From contig CALJIG010000135.1 in assembly GCA_937974175.1 (NCBI GenBank), positions 1 through 53,276 of the forward strand: a stretch of 53,276 nt of DNA, written 5' to 3'. The position numbers and the translations under genes are program-made. The first letter of the stretch is position 1. Each line of letters starts with the position of its first letter. Below the pieces are notes generated by a model. The model had not been told where the DNA came from. It was given only the letters and a program-made list of their open reading frames with translations, and made no database searches. Origin of the DNA: an uncultured Ignavibacteria bacterium (GTDB lineage: Bacteria; Bacteroidota; Ignavibacteria; Tepidaquicellales; Tepidaquicellaceae). This document shows, one piece after another, positions 29,391 through 39,031 of the stretch.

Positions 29391-30104
29391 ATGATTAAAT
29401 ATCTTTTAGCTTTAATTTTATTTTTTTCTGTATACGGTTTTGTAAAGGCACAGGATAGCCTGCCTAAAAATTTACTGGATACAAATAAAATAATTTCGCC
29501 AAATCCTGATACAACGGATTATCTTGAGAAGCTAATCTACATAGCATGGCAGAATTATCCGGATAATCTTGCTCAAAGATATTTAATCGATATTGCCGAA
29601 GAGGATTTGTTTCAGAGAAAGTGGTCCTGGCTTGATAATCTGAATTTAACATATCAATATAATCCGCAGCCCGGTACGAGTACTAATCCCAATGATAATT
29701 CTTCACTTCCAAAGTTCGGAATTGGAATAAGTGTTAACATTGGTTCAATATTTACTACACCGAGTAAGATTTCACAAGGAAAATACTATGTTGCACGCGC
29801 AAAGCTGGGAGTTGTTCAGCAAAAACTTTATATCCGCAGTGAAGTGACGAAAAGATATGCCCATTACATGGGTAATATTAATCTGATGAAAATAAGGACG
29901 CAGGCAGTGGACGATGCACAGGCAACATTAACTCTGGTAAAATATAAATATGAATCAGGACAGGTAAGTCTTGAAGAATACGATAAAGCATTGCGGACTT
30001 ACACAGATAATCTTGAACGCCAGGCAGTTTCTGAAATGGATATGCTGTTCAATAAGGCTGATCTTGAACAACTAGTTGGAATTAAACTCGAAGATATCAA
30101 ATAA
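29391..30104 (+). CDS. Half-length TolC-like outer-membrane protein
   Basis: The protein has 237 residues from ATG 29391 (a TTG one codon earlier is also possible) and a signal peptide ending near VKAQ. The mature part (about 215 residues) resembles one half of a TolC/OEP-family protein. It has a helical N-terminal segment (LEKLIYIAWQNYPDN), one pair of beta strands (LNLTYQYNP and FGIGISVNIGSIF), and a long helical coiled coil (about 140-230) with the KYKYESGQVSLEEYDKA motif of OEP helices. Full-length TolC proteins have two such repeats and about 420 residues. It abuts the Wzc-like gene with no gap, and no Wza-type export protein is present, so it may form the outer-membrane part of the exporter or a scaffold in the envelope. 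Confidence 0.75.
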   Translation: MIKYLLALILFFSVYGFVKAQDSLPKNLLDTNKIISPNPDTTDYLEKLIYIAWQNYPDNLAQRYLIDIAEEDLFQRKWSWLDNLNLTYQYNPQPGTSTNPNDNSSLPKFGIGISVNIGSIFTTPSKISQGKYYVARAKLGVVQQKLYIRSEVTKRYAHYMGNINLMKIRTQAVDDAQATLTLVKYKYESGQVSLEEYDKALRTYTDNLERQAVSEMDMLFNKADLEQLVGIKLEDIK

Positions 30105-32315
30105 ATGGATTTTTTAAGCTTCATAAAAGTTTTACGCAGAAGAAAGTTATTGCTGATGATCGTTCCGGTTATAGCAGTAGTTATTGCATATTTCCTAACT
30201 AAGAATATTCCCGAAGTGTATAAGTCGCAGGCACAGCTTGCTACAGGTATTACACAGGAGAATAAAATTTCTATTAGCGAAGGAGATAAAGGCGGATTTT
30301 CTTTTGATAATGTTGCAGTTAAATTCAGCAACTTAATTGAGGTAATAAAATCCAAGCAGGTAATGGATTTAGTCGGGTACAGATTAATGCTGCATGATTT
30401 GACCGAACAAAAACCTTACACCAATAAATCTAAAATACTGTCAGATCTAAGCATCGGCGCAAAGCAGCATGCAAGGGAAATTATACAGATGCATCTTGAT
30501 TCAATGAAGTCTTTAGACTTTCAGAATGAAGATGAAAGAGGAATGATAAAGCTGATAGAAAGCTGTGCATATGATGAAGTAAATTTACTGAAAAAATTAA
30601 AAGTTGAAAGATTAGGGTCGAGCGATTTTATACAAATTGCTTATGAATCAGAAAATCCTTATTTAAGCGCTGCTGTTGTTAATTTTGTATCGGAAGAGTT
30701 TTTAAAATACTACGATACATCTTCAACTCAAATAGCTGATGCATCGGTTGCATACTATACAGAACTTGCCGAACAGAAAAAAAGAGAACTGGATGAAAAA
30801 GTAAATGCGCTTAAAATTTATAAACAGCAAAACGGTGTAATCAACATTTATGAGCAAACAAAATCATTAGTAAATCAAATCTCCGACCTTGAACTTTCAC
30901 GGGAAGCAGAAAATAAAAGAATTACTTCATCTTCAAAAGCAGTAAAAGATATTGACAACAGATTCACTGATAAGGAGAAAAAGTATCTTGAGGCAGGTGT
31001 CACTCCTTACTCAAAGAAGATAGCTGAGTTGAAGTCTAAGATAACTGACTACACGAACGAACTTATTTCCAAAGGACTTAACTCGCAGGCAATAAACGAT
31101 TCGCTGAGAGTTATGAAAAACACACTTGATGTTGAAATAAGAAAATCTTCCGATGAATATTTATATAATCCCGATGTTCCTAAACAGGAATTAGTAACTA
31201 AAAGAATCGACTTCGAACTGGATTTAGTTGTTGCGAATTATTCCGTGCAATCTATGGATAAAGAGCTTGCCAGATTACGACAGATTGTTGTCAGCTTTGC
31301 TCCCATAGAAGCATCTATATCTGCTCTTGAAAGAGAAATAACTGTTGCTGCGGATGTATATTTGCTTGTGCTTAACAAGTTAAACTTAGCCAGAATTGAT
31401 AATGTTACCCACGGTACAATAAAACAAATTGAATTCGGTATTCCTGGACCACCGGAAGCATCTAAAAAAATTCTGTTAATTATCATGGCAGGGTTTATCA
31501 GCTTTATTCTTTGTGTAGTTGTAATTTTTGTTCTGGAATATCTTGATGTCACAATAAAAGCTCCGAAGCAATTTGTTAAGTATACCGGTTTAAATCTTAT
31601 CGGTTATTTGAATCTTCTTGAAGAGGGGAAGATAGATCTTAACTCCATTTTCACTGAGAGCACAGCTAAATATGATGTAAAGGCTGAAACATTTAAAGAG
31701 CTTTTAAGAATTATCAGATACGAACTGGCTCAAAGAATGAACGATGCAAAAACTTTATTATTTACCAGTACACGAGCAGGCGAGGGAAAATCCTTAATCA
31801 TTTCATGCCTTGCATATTCTTTTGCCATTACAGGCAAAAAAGTCCTGATACTTGATACGAATTTTAAGAACAATACACTTACTAAGATGTTTAAGGCGAA
31901 TGCGAATCTTGAAAGCTATCTTCGCGGCGAATTATCATTATCAAACTCAGTCTCTGATACATCAGTTGCAAACATTGATATCATTGGATGTAAGGGCGGT
32001 ATGTATTCTCTGAATGAAGTTGCACCGGCAGAAATGATTGCAAAAAAAATCACTGAAATAAAAGAAAATTACGATTACATATTTTTAGAAGGTACATCGC
32101 TGAATAAATATTCGGATTCAAAAGAATTAATCTCCTATGTAGATAAATTCACTGCTGTTTTTTCTGCTTTGAATACTGTAGATGAAGCGGATAAAAATTC
32201 CATTGCATTCATCGGACAGATTGAAACAAAATTCATGGGAGCAATGCTTAACAAAGTAACTATGGATAATCTTGAACAGGTTTACGGTGAGCCGCTTAAG
32301 ATAAAGAAAAAATAA
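30105..32315 (+). CDS. Wzc/GumC-like chain-length protein with altered P-loop domain
   Basis: This 736-residue inner-membrane protein has an N-terminal Wzz-type segment with a membrane helix (about 14-32), a long periplasmic coiled-coil part (about 215-420), and a second membrane helix (about 463-485). A cytoplasmic CpsD-like ATPase domain follows (about 540-730). Walker A is intact (GEGKS, Lys562). The Walker A' motif reads LILDTNF instead of LxxDxDxR, and the Walker B position is Glu662 (FLEGTS) instead of the usual D-T-P-P. The C-terminus (EPLKIKKK) lacks the tyrosine cluster that BY-kinases autophosphorylate. It therefore looks like a co-polymerase whose kinase function is reduced or different. 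Confidence 0.88.
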   Translation: MDFLSFIKVLRRRKLLLMIVPVIAVVIAYFLTKNIPEVYKSQAQLATGITQENKISISEGDKGGFSFDNVAVKFSNLIEVIKSKQVMDLVGYRLMLHDLTEQKPYTNKSKILSDLSIGAKQHAREIIQMHLDSMKSLDFQNEDERGMIKLIESCAYDEVNLLKKLKVERLGSSDFIQIAYESENPYLSAAVVNFVSEEFLKYYDTSSTQIADASVAYYTELAEQKKRELDEKVNALKIYKQQNGVINIYEQTKSLVNQISDLELSREAENKRITSSSKAVKDIDNRFTDKEKKYLEAGVTPYSKKIAELKSKITDYTNELISKGLNSQAINDSLRVMKNTLDVEIRKSSDEYLYNPDVPKQELVTKRIDFELDLVVANYSVQSMDKELARLRQIVVSFAPIEASISALEREITVAADVYLLVLNKLNLARIDNVTHGTIKQIEFGIPGPPEASKKILLIIMAGFISFILCVVVIFVLEYLDVTIKAPKQFVKYTGLNLIGYLNLLEEGKIDLNSIFTESTAKYDVKAETFKELLRIIRYELAQRMNDAKTLLFTSTRAGEGKSLIISCLAYSFAITGKKVLILDTNFKNNTLTKMFKANANLESYLRGELSLSNSVSDTSVANIDIIGCKGGMYSLNEVAPAEMIAKKITEIKENYDYIFLEGTSLNKYSDSKELISYVDKFTAVFSALNTVDEADKNSIAFIGQIETKFMGAMLNKVTMDNLEQVYGEPLKIKKK

Positions 32316-32361
32316 TTCACAGCTATAGAGTTATCCAGACTGAACTAAATGCCACTGAAGA

Positions 32362-34692
32362 TTGAACTTATTACAAATTATATTATTAGCTGTTCAACTA
32401 TTCATTATTTTTTTTCTATTACTCCCGTTTTTTAGTTTATTTTTTTCTCTTCTTATACCGCGTAAAAAACTTAAGAAAAATTTTGATAAAAAACATGACT
32501 TTGCTGCTGTAATAACGGCATACAAAGATATTGATATTGCAATACCCTGCGTCGATTCTATCCTCAACCAAAAATACGAAAATTACATAATCTACCTTGT
32601 TGCAGACCAGTGTGATATCAGTAATGTTAAATTTGATAACGACAAAGTTGTAATTCTAAATCCGGCCGAAAAACTTGGTTCAAAAGTAAAATCAATAAAG
32701 CATGCTATAGATAATTTCAAACGTAAACATGATGCTATAATAATTTTTGACCCGGACAATCTTGCGCATCCGCAGATGTTCCCCAAGATGAATTTATTTT
32801 TTAATAACGGCTATAAAGCAGTTCAGGGAAGAAGAACAGCAAAGAATGTAGATACTGTATATGCTTGTCTAGATGCAATGGGTGAGTACTATTATAATTA
32901 TGTTAATAAGTATGCCCCTTATAAATTACGTTCATCATCTCCGATAGCAGGTTCGGGTATGGCAATTGATTATAAATTATATGTTGAACATCTAAGTCAC
33001 TACGAACAGGATTCAGATAAAGTAATTGTTGCGGAAGATAAATTATTGCAGGCAGAGATTGTATCTAAAGGGCACACCATCGCTTTTGCATGGGACGCTA
33101 TTATTTATGATGAAAAAGTTTCTTCCGGCACTCAGGTGGAAAGACAAAGGACCAGATGGATAAATTCGTACTTCAAATATTCCATAAAGGCTGTACAAAT
33201 AATATTTCAGGGAGTTATAAATCTCAGCTGGAATCAATTTTTGTTCGGTCTTAATATTTTTCTGCCGCCTTTATTTTTGCTTGTATTATGCAGCGGATTT
33301 TTCTTCGTACTGAATTTTTTTATTGATAAGCAGATGTTTATCGTCTGGCTTTGCGCCATTGTAGTTTTTATTTTGAATTTTAATGCTGCGCTTTTATTAA
33401 GTAATATTGAAAAGGAAATATGGAAATCGATGTGGGGTATTCCGCTGTTCATGTTCAACCAGATCCTCGCTTTATTGAAGATAAAACGCTCCAATAAAGA
33501 TTTTATGGAAACGGAACATACGAAGCTGATTACAATAGATGATGTATTAAAACAAAAAGGAATAAGCAGTACTTCCGATAAAATAAAAATTCTTCATACT
33601 ATAAGACAGGGCTCATTTGGCGGCGGTGAAACATATCTTTATAACCTTGTTACAAATCTGGATAAAAATAAATTTGAGCCTGTTGTTTTAAGTTTCTCCT
33701 CAGGTGCAATGGTAAATGCTCTTAATGACGCTAATATAAAAACATATATTGTTACGACAGAAAGACCTTTCGATTTTACTATTTACTCTAAAGTAAAAAG
33801 AATAATGGAGCAGGAATGTCTGGATTTACTTCATATTCATGGTACGCGCGCAGGAAGCAACACGCTCATTCAGGCATTAAGCATGAATCTAACATCAATG
33901 TATACAGTTCATGGTTGGTCATTTCATTCGGGAATATCAAAACTTGCTCTGAATATCAGACAGTTAAGTGAGAAATTTTTATTAAAGAAAGCTGACTTAA
34001 TAGTATGCGGTTCGCAGTCGGACTTAAGCACCGGGAAAGCACTATCACCCGATTCAAGTTTTAAGCTGATTTATAACAGCATCAATACTAGTTTATATAA
34101 TCCTGAAGAAGACGTTGAAAATATTCGTGAAGAGTTAGGATTTACTGAAAACGATGTGATAGTTTTATTTATTGCAAGATTAACATATCAGAAAGATCCG
34201 CTTACGTTTGTAAATGCAGCTAAAATTGTTCTTGATAAAATTCCCGATGCAAATTTTTTAATTGTTGGAGAAGGTGAATTACGAAAAGATTGTGTTGACC
34301 TCAGCAAAACTTTGGGTATAGAAAATAAAATAAAATTCATGCCGTTCAGGAAGGATGTAAAAAATGTTTTATACTCCACTGATATTTATGTATTGCCTTC
34401 ATTATGGGAAGTTGTGCCGCTTGCACTTCTTGAAGCAATGGCGATGAAAAAAGCATGTATTGCTACAAACATTAAAGGTACAAACGAAGCATTGAAAGAC
34501 GGATACAACGGATTGATGTTCGGAACGGGTAATTTTGTTGAACTTGCCGATAAAATAATTGCATTAATAAACGATAAAGAGTTACGCACTAAATTAGGCA
34601 ATACTGCTCGTGAAACGGTTGTGAGGGAATTTGATTTAAAAAAGCTTGTAAGTGAAAATGAACAGGTTTATTCCTACATGGGGCATTTTTAA
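32362..34692 (+). CDS. GT2-GT4 double glycosyltransferase fusion
   Basis: This 776-residue protein joins two glycosyltransferases. The N-terminal GT2 (residues 1-390) has a membrane helix (5-32), the catalytic block (FDPDN as DxD, VAEDK, and QRTRW as the Q-x-x-R-W motif), and a pair of membrane helices. The C-terminal GT4 (about 408-776) has the GSFGGGETYLYNL donor loop, RLTYQKDP, and the E-x7-E signature EVVPLALLE. A single chain would add two sugars in sequence or couple a membrane-bound step to a cytoplasmic one. The start is TTG 32362; an overlapping ATG upstream at 32349 is in a different frame. Confidence 0.9.
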   Translation: MNLLQIILLAVQLFIIFFLLLPFFSLFFSLLIPRKKLKKNFDKKHDFAAVITAYKDIDIAIPCVDSILNQKYENYIIYLVADQCDISNVKFDNDKVVILNPAEKLGSKVKSIKHAIDNFKRKHDAIIIFDPDNLAHPQMFPKMNLFFNNGYKAVQGRRTAKNVDTVYACLDAMGEYYYNYVNKYAPYKLRSSSPIAGSGMAIDYKLYVEHLSHYEQDSDKVIVAEDKLLQAEIVSKGHTIAFAWDAIIYDEKVSSGTQVERQRTRWINSYFKYSIKAVQIIFQGVINLSWNQFLFGLNIFLPPLFLLVLCSGFFFVLNFFIDKQMFIVWLCAIVVFILNFNAALLLSNIEKEIWKSMWGIPLFMFNQILALLKIKRSNKDFMETEHTKLITIDDVLKQKGISSTSDKIKILHTIRQGSFGGGETYLYNLVTNLDKNKFEPVVLSFSSGAMVNALNDANIKTYIVTTERPFDFTIYSKVKRIMEQECLDLLHIHGTRAGSNTLIQALSMNLTSMYTVHGWSFHSGISKLALNIRQLSEKFLLKKADLIVCGSQSDLSTGKALSPDSSFKLIYNSINTSLYNPEEDVENIREELGFTENDVIVLFIARLTYQKDPLTFVNAAKIVLDKIPDANFLIVGEGELRKDCVDLSKTLGIENKIKFMPFRKDVKNVLYSTDIYVLPSLWEVVPLALLEAMAMKKACIATNIKGTNEALKDGYNGLMFGTGNFVELADKIIALINDKELRTKLGNTARETVVREFDLKKLVSENEQVYSYMGHF

Positions 34693-34714
34693 AATTTATT
34701 AGAACTGAAAAAGA

Positions 34715-36061
34715 TTGTTTGCTAAAGATTCATATTGGATGAAGTCGGGGATTTACACAATGGGACAGCGTGTAACATCTCTTATAACAGGTTTCGGCGG
34801 ATTTTATATTCTTGTCCGGATTCTGAGCAAAGATGATTTAGGCGCATGGGCATTATTTATTTCGGTAACTGCATTAATAGAAGTTGCGCGCGGAGGATTA
34901 ATTCAAAATGCTCAGATAAAATACTGCGCAACAGCTTCTGCGGAAGAGTATCCCAAGATACTTACAGCTTCACTTTCGTTGAACGTAATTGTAACTTTGT
35001 TTTCTGTAATACTTCTTTCGGCGCTTGCGCATTTTATGAGCGTACTGTGGAACTCGCCCCAGTTGGAAGGAATGTTTTATCTATATTCGTTAACAACTGT
35101 CATTTTAATTTTATATTTCCAGTTTAATTTTATACAGCAGTCGAATTTAGATTTTAAAGGAATATTCTACAGCAATCTCATAAGGCAGGGAGTTCTTTTT
35201 CTTTTTATATTTTTTGCATGGCTTAATAACCATGAAATAAAATTATATGAGCTTGTCTGGATGATGTCGCTCGGCGCTTTTCTTGGTACTGTACTTTCAT
35301 ATTTTTTTGTAAAAAATTACTGGAAGGTAACTTATAAGTTAGAGTGGGAATGGGTGAAAAAACTTTTTCATTACGGCAAATATGTTTTCGGCACAAATAT
35401 TTCATCTATGATATATACAAGCATTGACCAGATGATGCTGGGTTATCTGATGCCTGTATCTGCCGTTGCAATTTTTAATACTGCTAACAGAGTAACAAAT
35501 TTTGTTGAAGTACCTTTGTCGTCAGTTGCAGCAATTGTTTTTCCGCAAAGCGCAAAAAGAATTGAAACACATGGTAAAGAAGCTGTAACTTATTTGTATG
35601 AGCGTTCAGTGGGTTTGCTTGTAGCAATGATTCTTCCCGTTGCAATACTTTGCCTGATTTTCGCTAAATGGATTATAATAATAATTGCCGGTGAAGATTA
35701 CATAGAAGCTGCACCGATTTTACAAATTATAATTTTAGCTACGCTTATACAGCCTTATATCAGACAGTTCGGAACTACAATGGATTCTATCGGTAAGCCA
35801 AAGATAAATTTTTATCTGCTCGTATTTATTGCAATAATTAATATAGGAACAAATTACTTTTTCATCTCAACAATGGGACTAATTGGCGCGGCTTTCGGTA
35901 CCTTTACTGCTTTGCTGATTTTTTTAATTATCAGTCAGATAATTTTAAATAAAGAGCTGAATATAAAATTCCATCATACATTTATTTATATGTGGAAGTT
36001 TTATGTAGATGGATTTAATATGGGGCTCAGAGTTTTAAAAACAGGTAAACTAAGAGGATGA
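34715..36061 (+). CDS. Wzx-type oligosaccharide flippase
   Basis: The 448-residue polytopic protein has about 12-14 hydrophobic segments and no large soluble domain. It matches the MOP/polysaccharide-transporter superfamily (GFGGFYILVRILSKDDLGAWALF near the N-terminus, and TSIDQMMLGYLMPVSAVAIFNTANR). Such proteins flip lipid-linked repeat units across the inner membrane. The start is TTG 34715; ATG 34739 is a possible alternative. It overlaps the following glycosyltransferase gene by 4 bases (ATGA). Confidence 0.88.
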   Translation: MFAKDSYWMKSGIYTMGQRVTSLITGFGGFYILVRILSKDDLGAWALFISVTALIEVARGGLIQNAQIKYCATASAEEYPKILTASLSLNVIVTLFSVILLSALAHFMSVLWNSPQLEGMFYLYSLTTVILILYFQFNFIQQSNLDFKGIFYSNLIRQGVLFLFIFFAWLNNHEIKLYELVWMMSLGAFLGTVLSYFFVKNYWKVTYKLEWEWVKKLFHYGKYVFGTNISSMIYTSIDQMMLGYLMPVSAVAIFNTANRVTNFVEVPLSSVAAIVFPQSAKRIETHGKEAVTYLYERSVGLLVAMILPVAILCLIFAKWIIIIIAGEDYIEAAPILQIIILATLIQPYIRQFGTTMDSIGKPKINFYLLVFIAIINIGTNYFFISTMGLIGAAFGTFTALLIFLIISQIILNKELNIKFHHTFIYMWKFYVDGFNMGLRVLKTGKLRG

Positions 36062-37275
36062 AAATTACAGGACGAGACATAGTAATAACGGGCTTGCAGG
36101 CATGGGATAATGATATCGGCAGCAATTGCATCAATATTGCAAAAGAATTTGCAAAAGATAATCGCGTACTTTATGTAAATTTTCCTTTGGACTCAAAAAC
36201 TTTGATAAAAAGTAAATCTGATCCGAAAATACAAAAACGGTTAAGTATCATAAAGAATGAAAAGGATGATTTGGAAAAGGTCGGCGATAATATCTGGACA
36301 CTTTATCCCAAAACCACAATTCAGTCGATTAATTGGATTGGCATAGAAAGCATTTTTGATTTTTTTAATAAAAGAAATAATACTAAGTTGGCTTTTGAAA
36401 TTTCAAAGACTATGAAGCGTCTAAACTTTGATAAATTTTTTATTTTTAATGACAGCGATATGTTCCGCAGTTTTTATCTGAAAGAATTTCTGAAGCCGGA
36501 ACTCTATATTTATTACAGCCGGGATAATTTAATTGCCGTTGATTATTGGAAGAAACACGGTATAAGAATTGAAGCAGAATTAATTGCAAAGTCTGACCTA
36601 TGCACAGCTAATTCAACATATCTTGCTGATTATTGCAGGCAGTTTAATCCGAATTCTTATTACGTAGGGCAGGGATGTGATTTAAGCTTATTTAATCCGA
36701 ATCTGAGGACTGATGTTCCTAAAGATATTAAAACAATAAAGTCACCAATTATAGGATATGTAGGTGCATTAGTAGGGTTAAGATTAGACATAAAGTTGCT
36801 CGAGTTTATTGCAGAGAACCGCCCACAGTGGAATTTAGTTTTAGTTGGTCCGGAAGATGAGAATTTTAAAAATAGCAGATTGCATTCATTCTCCAATGTG
36901 CATTTTCTCGGTCCGAAAAAAATGGAAGACCTGCCCTTATATGTAAAAGCATTTGACGTTTGCATTAATCCGCAGCTTGTGAATGAAGTTACAATAGGGA
37001 ACTATCCTCGCAAAATAGATGAATATCTGGCAATGGGAAAGCCAACTGTCGCTACTTCTACAACAGCTATGGAAGTTTTTGCAGACTACTGTTATCTTGC
37101 AAATAATAAAGAGGGTTATATCAAATCAATTGAAGCAGCTTTGAGTGCTAATACCAGCGAAGAAGAAAAACGAAGAAGGGATTTTGCAATGACTCATACC
37201 TGGGAAAATAATGTCGGGGAAATCTATTACGCTATGAATGATGTGCTTACAAAAAGAGAGGAGATTGAAAACTAA
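36058..37275 (+). CDS. Glycosyltransferase, GT-B fold (GT4-like)
   Basis: The 405-residue cytoplasmic protein has a divergent N-terminal domain (DIVITGLQAWDNDIGSN; residues 1-190). Its C-terminal nucleotide-sugar domain is typical of GT4/TuaH-like enzymes: GYVGALVGLRLDIKLLEF, WNLVLVGPED, NVHFLGPKKMEDLPLYVKAFDV, and PRKIDEYLAMGKPTVAT. No membrane helix is seen. It overlaps the flippase by 4 bases and the acyltransferase gene by one base (TAATG). The acceptor and donor are unknown. Confidence 0.88.
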   Translation: MKITGRDIVITGLQAWDNDIGSNCINIAKEFAKDNRVLYVNFPLDSKTLIKSKSDPKIQKRLSIIKNEKDDLEKVGDNIWTLYPKTTIQSINWIGIESIFDFFNKRNNTKLAFEISKTMKRLNFDKFFIFNDSDMFRSFYLKEFLKPELYIYYSRDNLIAVDYWKKHGIRIEAELIAKSDLCTANSTYLADYCRQFNPNSYYVGQGCDLSLFNPNLRTDVPKDIKTIKSPIIGYVGALVGLRLDIKLLEFIAENRPQWNLVLVGPEDENFKNSRLHSFSNVHFLGPKKMEDLPLYVKAFDVCINPQLVNEVTIGNYPRKIDEYLAMGKPTVATSTTAMEVFADYCYLANNKEGYIKSIEAALSANTSEEEKRRRDFAMTHTWENNVGEIYYAMNDVLTKREEIEN

Positions 37276-37895
37276 TGGGACTTAAAGAAAAGATAAAAGA
37301 TAATCCGGGATTAAAAAAATTTGTTTTATGGGCTTTGATGCCAAAGAATCAGGCAAAGCCGCGGCTTTGGGTAAGATGGTTTGTAAACCCGTTTCTTCAT
37401 AAAAAAGGAAGAGGCGCGACTGTTTGCAGAAGAACAAGAATGGATGTGCTGCCTTTTAATAAATTTTATCTCGGTGAAAATTCAACAATAGAAGATTTTG
37501 CAACGGTTAATAATGGAGTTGGTGATGTTATAATAGGTGACCGGACACGCATCGGTCTTGGAAATGTAGTCATCGGTCCCGTTAAAATAGGCAATGATGT
37601 CATGTTTGCGCAGAATATTGTGTTATCGGGATTGAATCACGGATACGAAGATATTAATACTCCGCCTTCTATCCAGCCGGTATCAGTTAAACAGATTACC
37701 ATTTCAGATGATGTATGGATTGGCGCTAATGCAGTTATAACGGCGGGAGTAACAGTCGGTAAGCACTCAGTTGTCGCCGCAGGAAGTGTAGTAACAAAAG
37801 ACGTTCCGCCGTTCTCAATTGTCGGCGGTAATCCTGCGAAATTGATAAAGCAATACAATACTGAAACTAAACTCTGGGAAAGGGTAAAGTTATGA
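37275..37895 (+). CDS. Hexapeptide-repeat acyltransferase
   Basis: The 206-residue protein folds as a left-handed beta-helix trimer of the CysE/LacA/NodL/WcaF type, with repeats from about residue 75 (IEDFATVNNGVGDVIIGDRT) to 190. It has the catalytic-loop His in GLNHGYED and DVWIGANAVITAGVTVGKHS near the end. Such enzymes O-acetylate sugars from acetyl-CoA, so the polymer is probably acetylated. It begins one base before the end of the previous gene and overlaps the next small gene by 4 bases. Confidence 0.88.
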   Translation: MGLKEKIKDNPGLKKFVLWALMPKNQAKPRLWVRWFVNPFLHKKGRGATVCRRTRMDVLPFNKFYLGENSTIEDFATVNNGVGDVIIGDRTRIGLGNVVIGPVKIGNDVMFAQNIVLSGLNHGYEDINTPPSIQPVSVKQITISDDVWIGANAVITAGVTVGKHSVVAAGSVVTKDVPPFSIVGGNPAKLIKQYNTETKLWERVKL

Positions 37896-38056
37896 TTCAA
37901 AAATGCAAGAAGTGCGATAAAAAATTAAACCGATTCGGTACATGTGACTATTGCGATTTTGATATGGACAAAAAATCACAGACAATTGAAAGAATTGCGA
38001 TTGCATTTGCATTTGTAAGTACGTTCGGTTTTTTTGTAAAAATTGTTTTCTTTTAA
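37892..38056 (+). CDS. 54-residue zinc-ribbon membrane protein
   Basis: This small frame, below usual length thresholds, begins at ATG 37892, overlapping the acyltransferase stop as ATGA. It encodes an N-terminal CKKC (Cys5, Cys8) and CDYC (Cys18, Cys21) pair, a zinc-ribbon-like knuckle, followed by a charged linker and a C-terminal membrane helix (about residues 33-54, RIAIAFAFVSTFGFFVKIVFF). The stop TAA is at 38054, and the next glycosyltransferase starts ten bases later. The tight coupling on both sides shows it is a real operon member. The function is unknown; it could recruit a partner of the polysaccharide machinery to the membrane. Confidence 0.82.
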   Translation: MIQKCKKCDKKLNRFGTCDYCDFDMDKKSQTIERIAIAFAFVSTFGFFVKIVFF

Positions 38057-38065
38057 TTATAATAA

Positions 38066-39031
38066 ATGATGCAAAAAGATTTATCGATTATAATAGTAAG
38101 CTGGAACACAAAGGGGCTGTTGAGAAAGTGTCTTCAATCTGTTTATGATGAAACAAAAAAATATACATTTGAGATAGTTGTTGTAGATAATGATTCTCCT
38201 GATGATTCTGCCGGAATGGTGCGTGAAGAATTTCCAGATGTCAAACTCATTGCAAATAAAACTAATAACGGCTTTGCTCCTGCAAACAATCAGGGGCTTG
38301 AAGCTGCAGCAGGTAAAAATATTTTATTCTTAAATCCCGATACCGTAGTGCTTAACGGCGCTATTGATAAAATGATGGATTATTTACTGGCTAATAAAGA
38401 TAAAGGTGTGGGCTGTGTTGCATGTAAGCTTTTGAATGATGATATGACTTTGCAGAAATCGGTTAATAATTTCTTTTCGCTCTGGTCTTCATTTTTTGAG
38501 AACAGATTTTTTGCCGATATGCTTTCAAAGCTGAATACTAAAAAGATGTTCATGTCTTTCTGGGATCACAGCGATACGCGTGAAATTGACTGGGCTTACG
38601 GCGCAGTATTTTTAGTATCAGAAGATTGTTATAGAAAAGTAGGTATGCTGGATGACAGATTTTTTATTTACGCAGAGGAAATGGACTACTTTATGCGGAT
38701 AAGAAAGGCAGGATATAAATCCGTTTTTCTTCATGATGTTGAAATTATTCATTACGGCAAATCCAGCTCGCGCCAGCGAAGAGCTGCAATGTTTATCCAG
38801 AATTATAAAAGTTTATATCTCTACATAAAGAAGCATTACAGTTTTCTCACATATTATATATACCGGACCCGCGCATTTATTTTTTTATTTTTATGGGTTG
38901 GTATTTATTCATTTAAGTTTATACTTCATAAACTTACCGGGAAATCCACTGAAGAAGATACTGAGCAGCTAAAAGTTTACACACAGACAATTAAATGGCA
39001 TTTCACTAAAGACAGTTTAATAAGCAGATAG
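38066..39031 (+). CDS. Glycosyltransferase family 2 (rhamnosyltransferase-like)
   Basis: The 321-residue protein has a GT-A domain with LSIIIVSWNTKGLLRKCLQSV, VVVDNDSPDDS, ANNQGLEAAAGKNILFLNPDT (the DxD equivalent NPD) and DDRFFIYAEEMDYFMRIRKAGY, as in RfbN/WbbL-type rhamnosyltransferases. A C-terminal membrane-associated helix (FIFLFLWVGIYSFKFIL) follows. With RfbA and RfbC in the operon, rhamnose or a related deoxysugar is a reasonable donor. Its TAG stop overlaps the GTG start of the ligase gene by one base. Confidence 0.88.
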   Translation: MMQKDLSIIIVSWNTKGLLRKCLQSVYDETKKYTFEIVVVDNDSPDDSAGMVREEFPDVKLIANKTNNGFAPANNQGLEAAAGKNILFLNPDTVVLNGAIDKMMDYLLANKDKGVGCVACKLLNDDMTLQKSVNNFFSLWSSFFENRFFADMLSKLNTKKMFMSFWDHSDTREIDWAYGAVFLVSEDCYRKVGMLDDRFFIYAEEMDYFMRIRKAGYKSVFLHDVEIIHYGKSSSRQRRAAMFIQNYKSLYLYIKKHYSFLTYYIYRTRAFIFLFLWVGIYSFKFILHKLTGKSTEEDTEQLKVYTQTIKWHFTKDSLISR

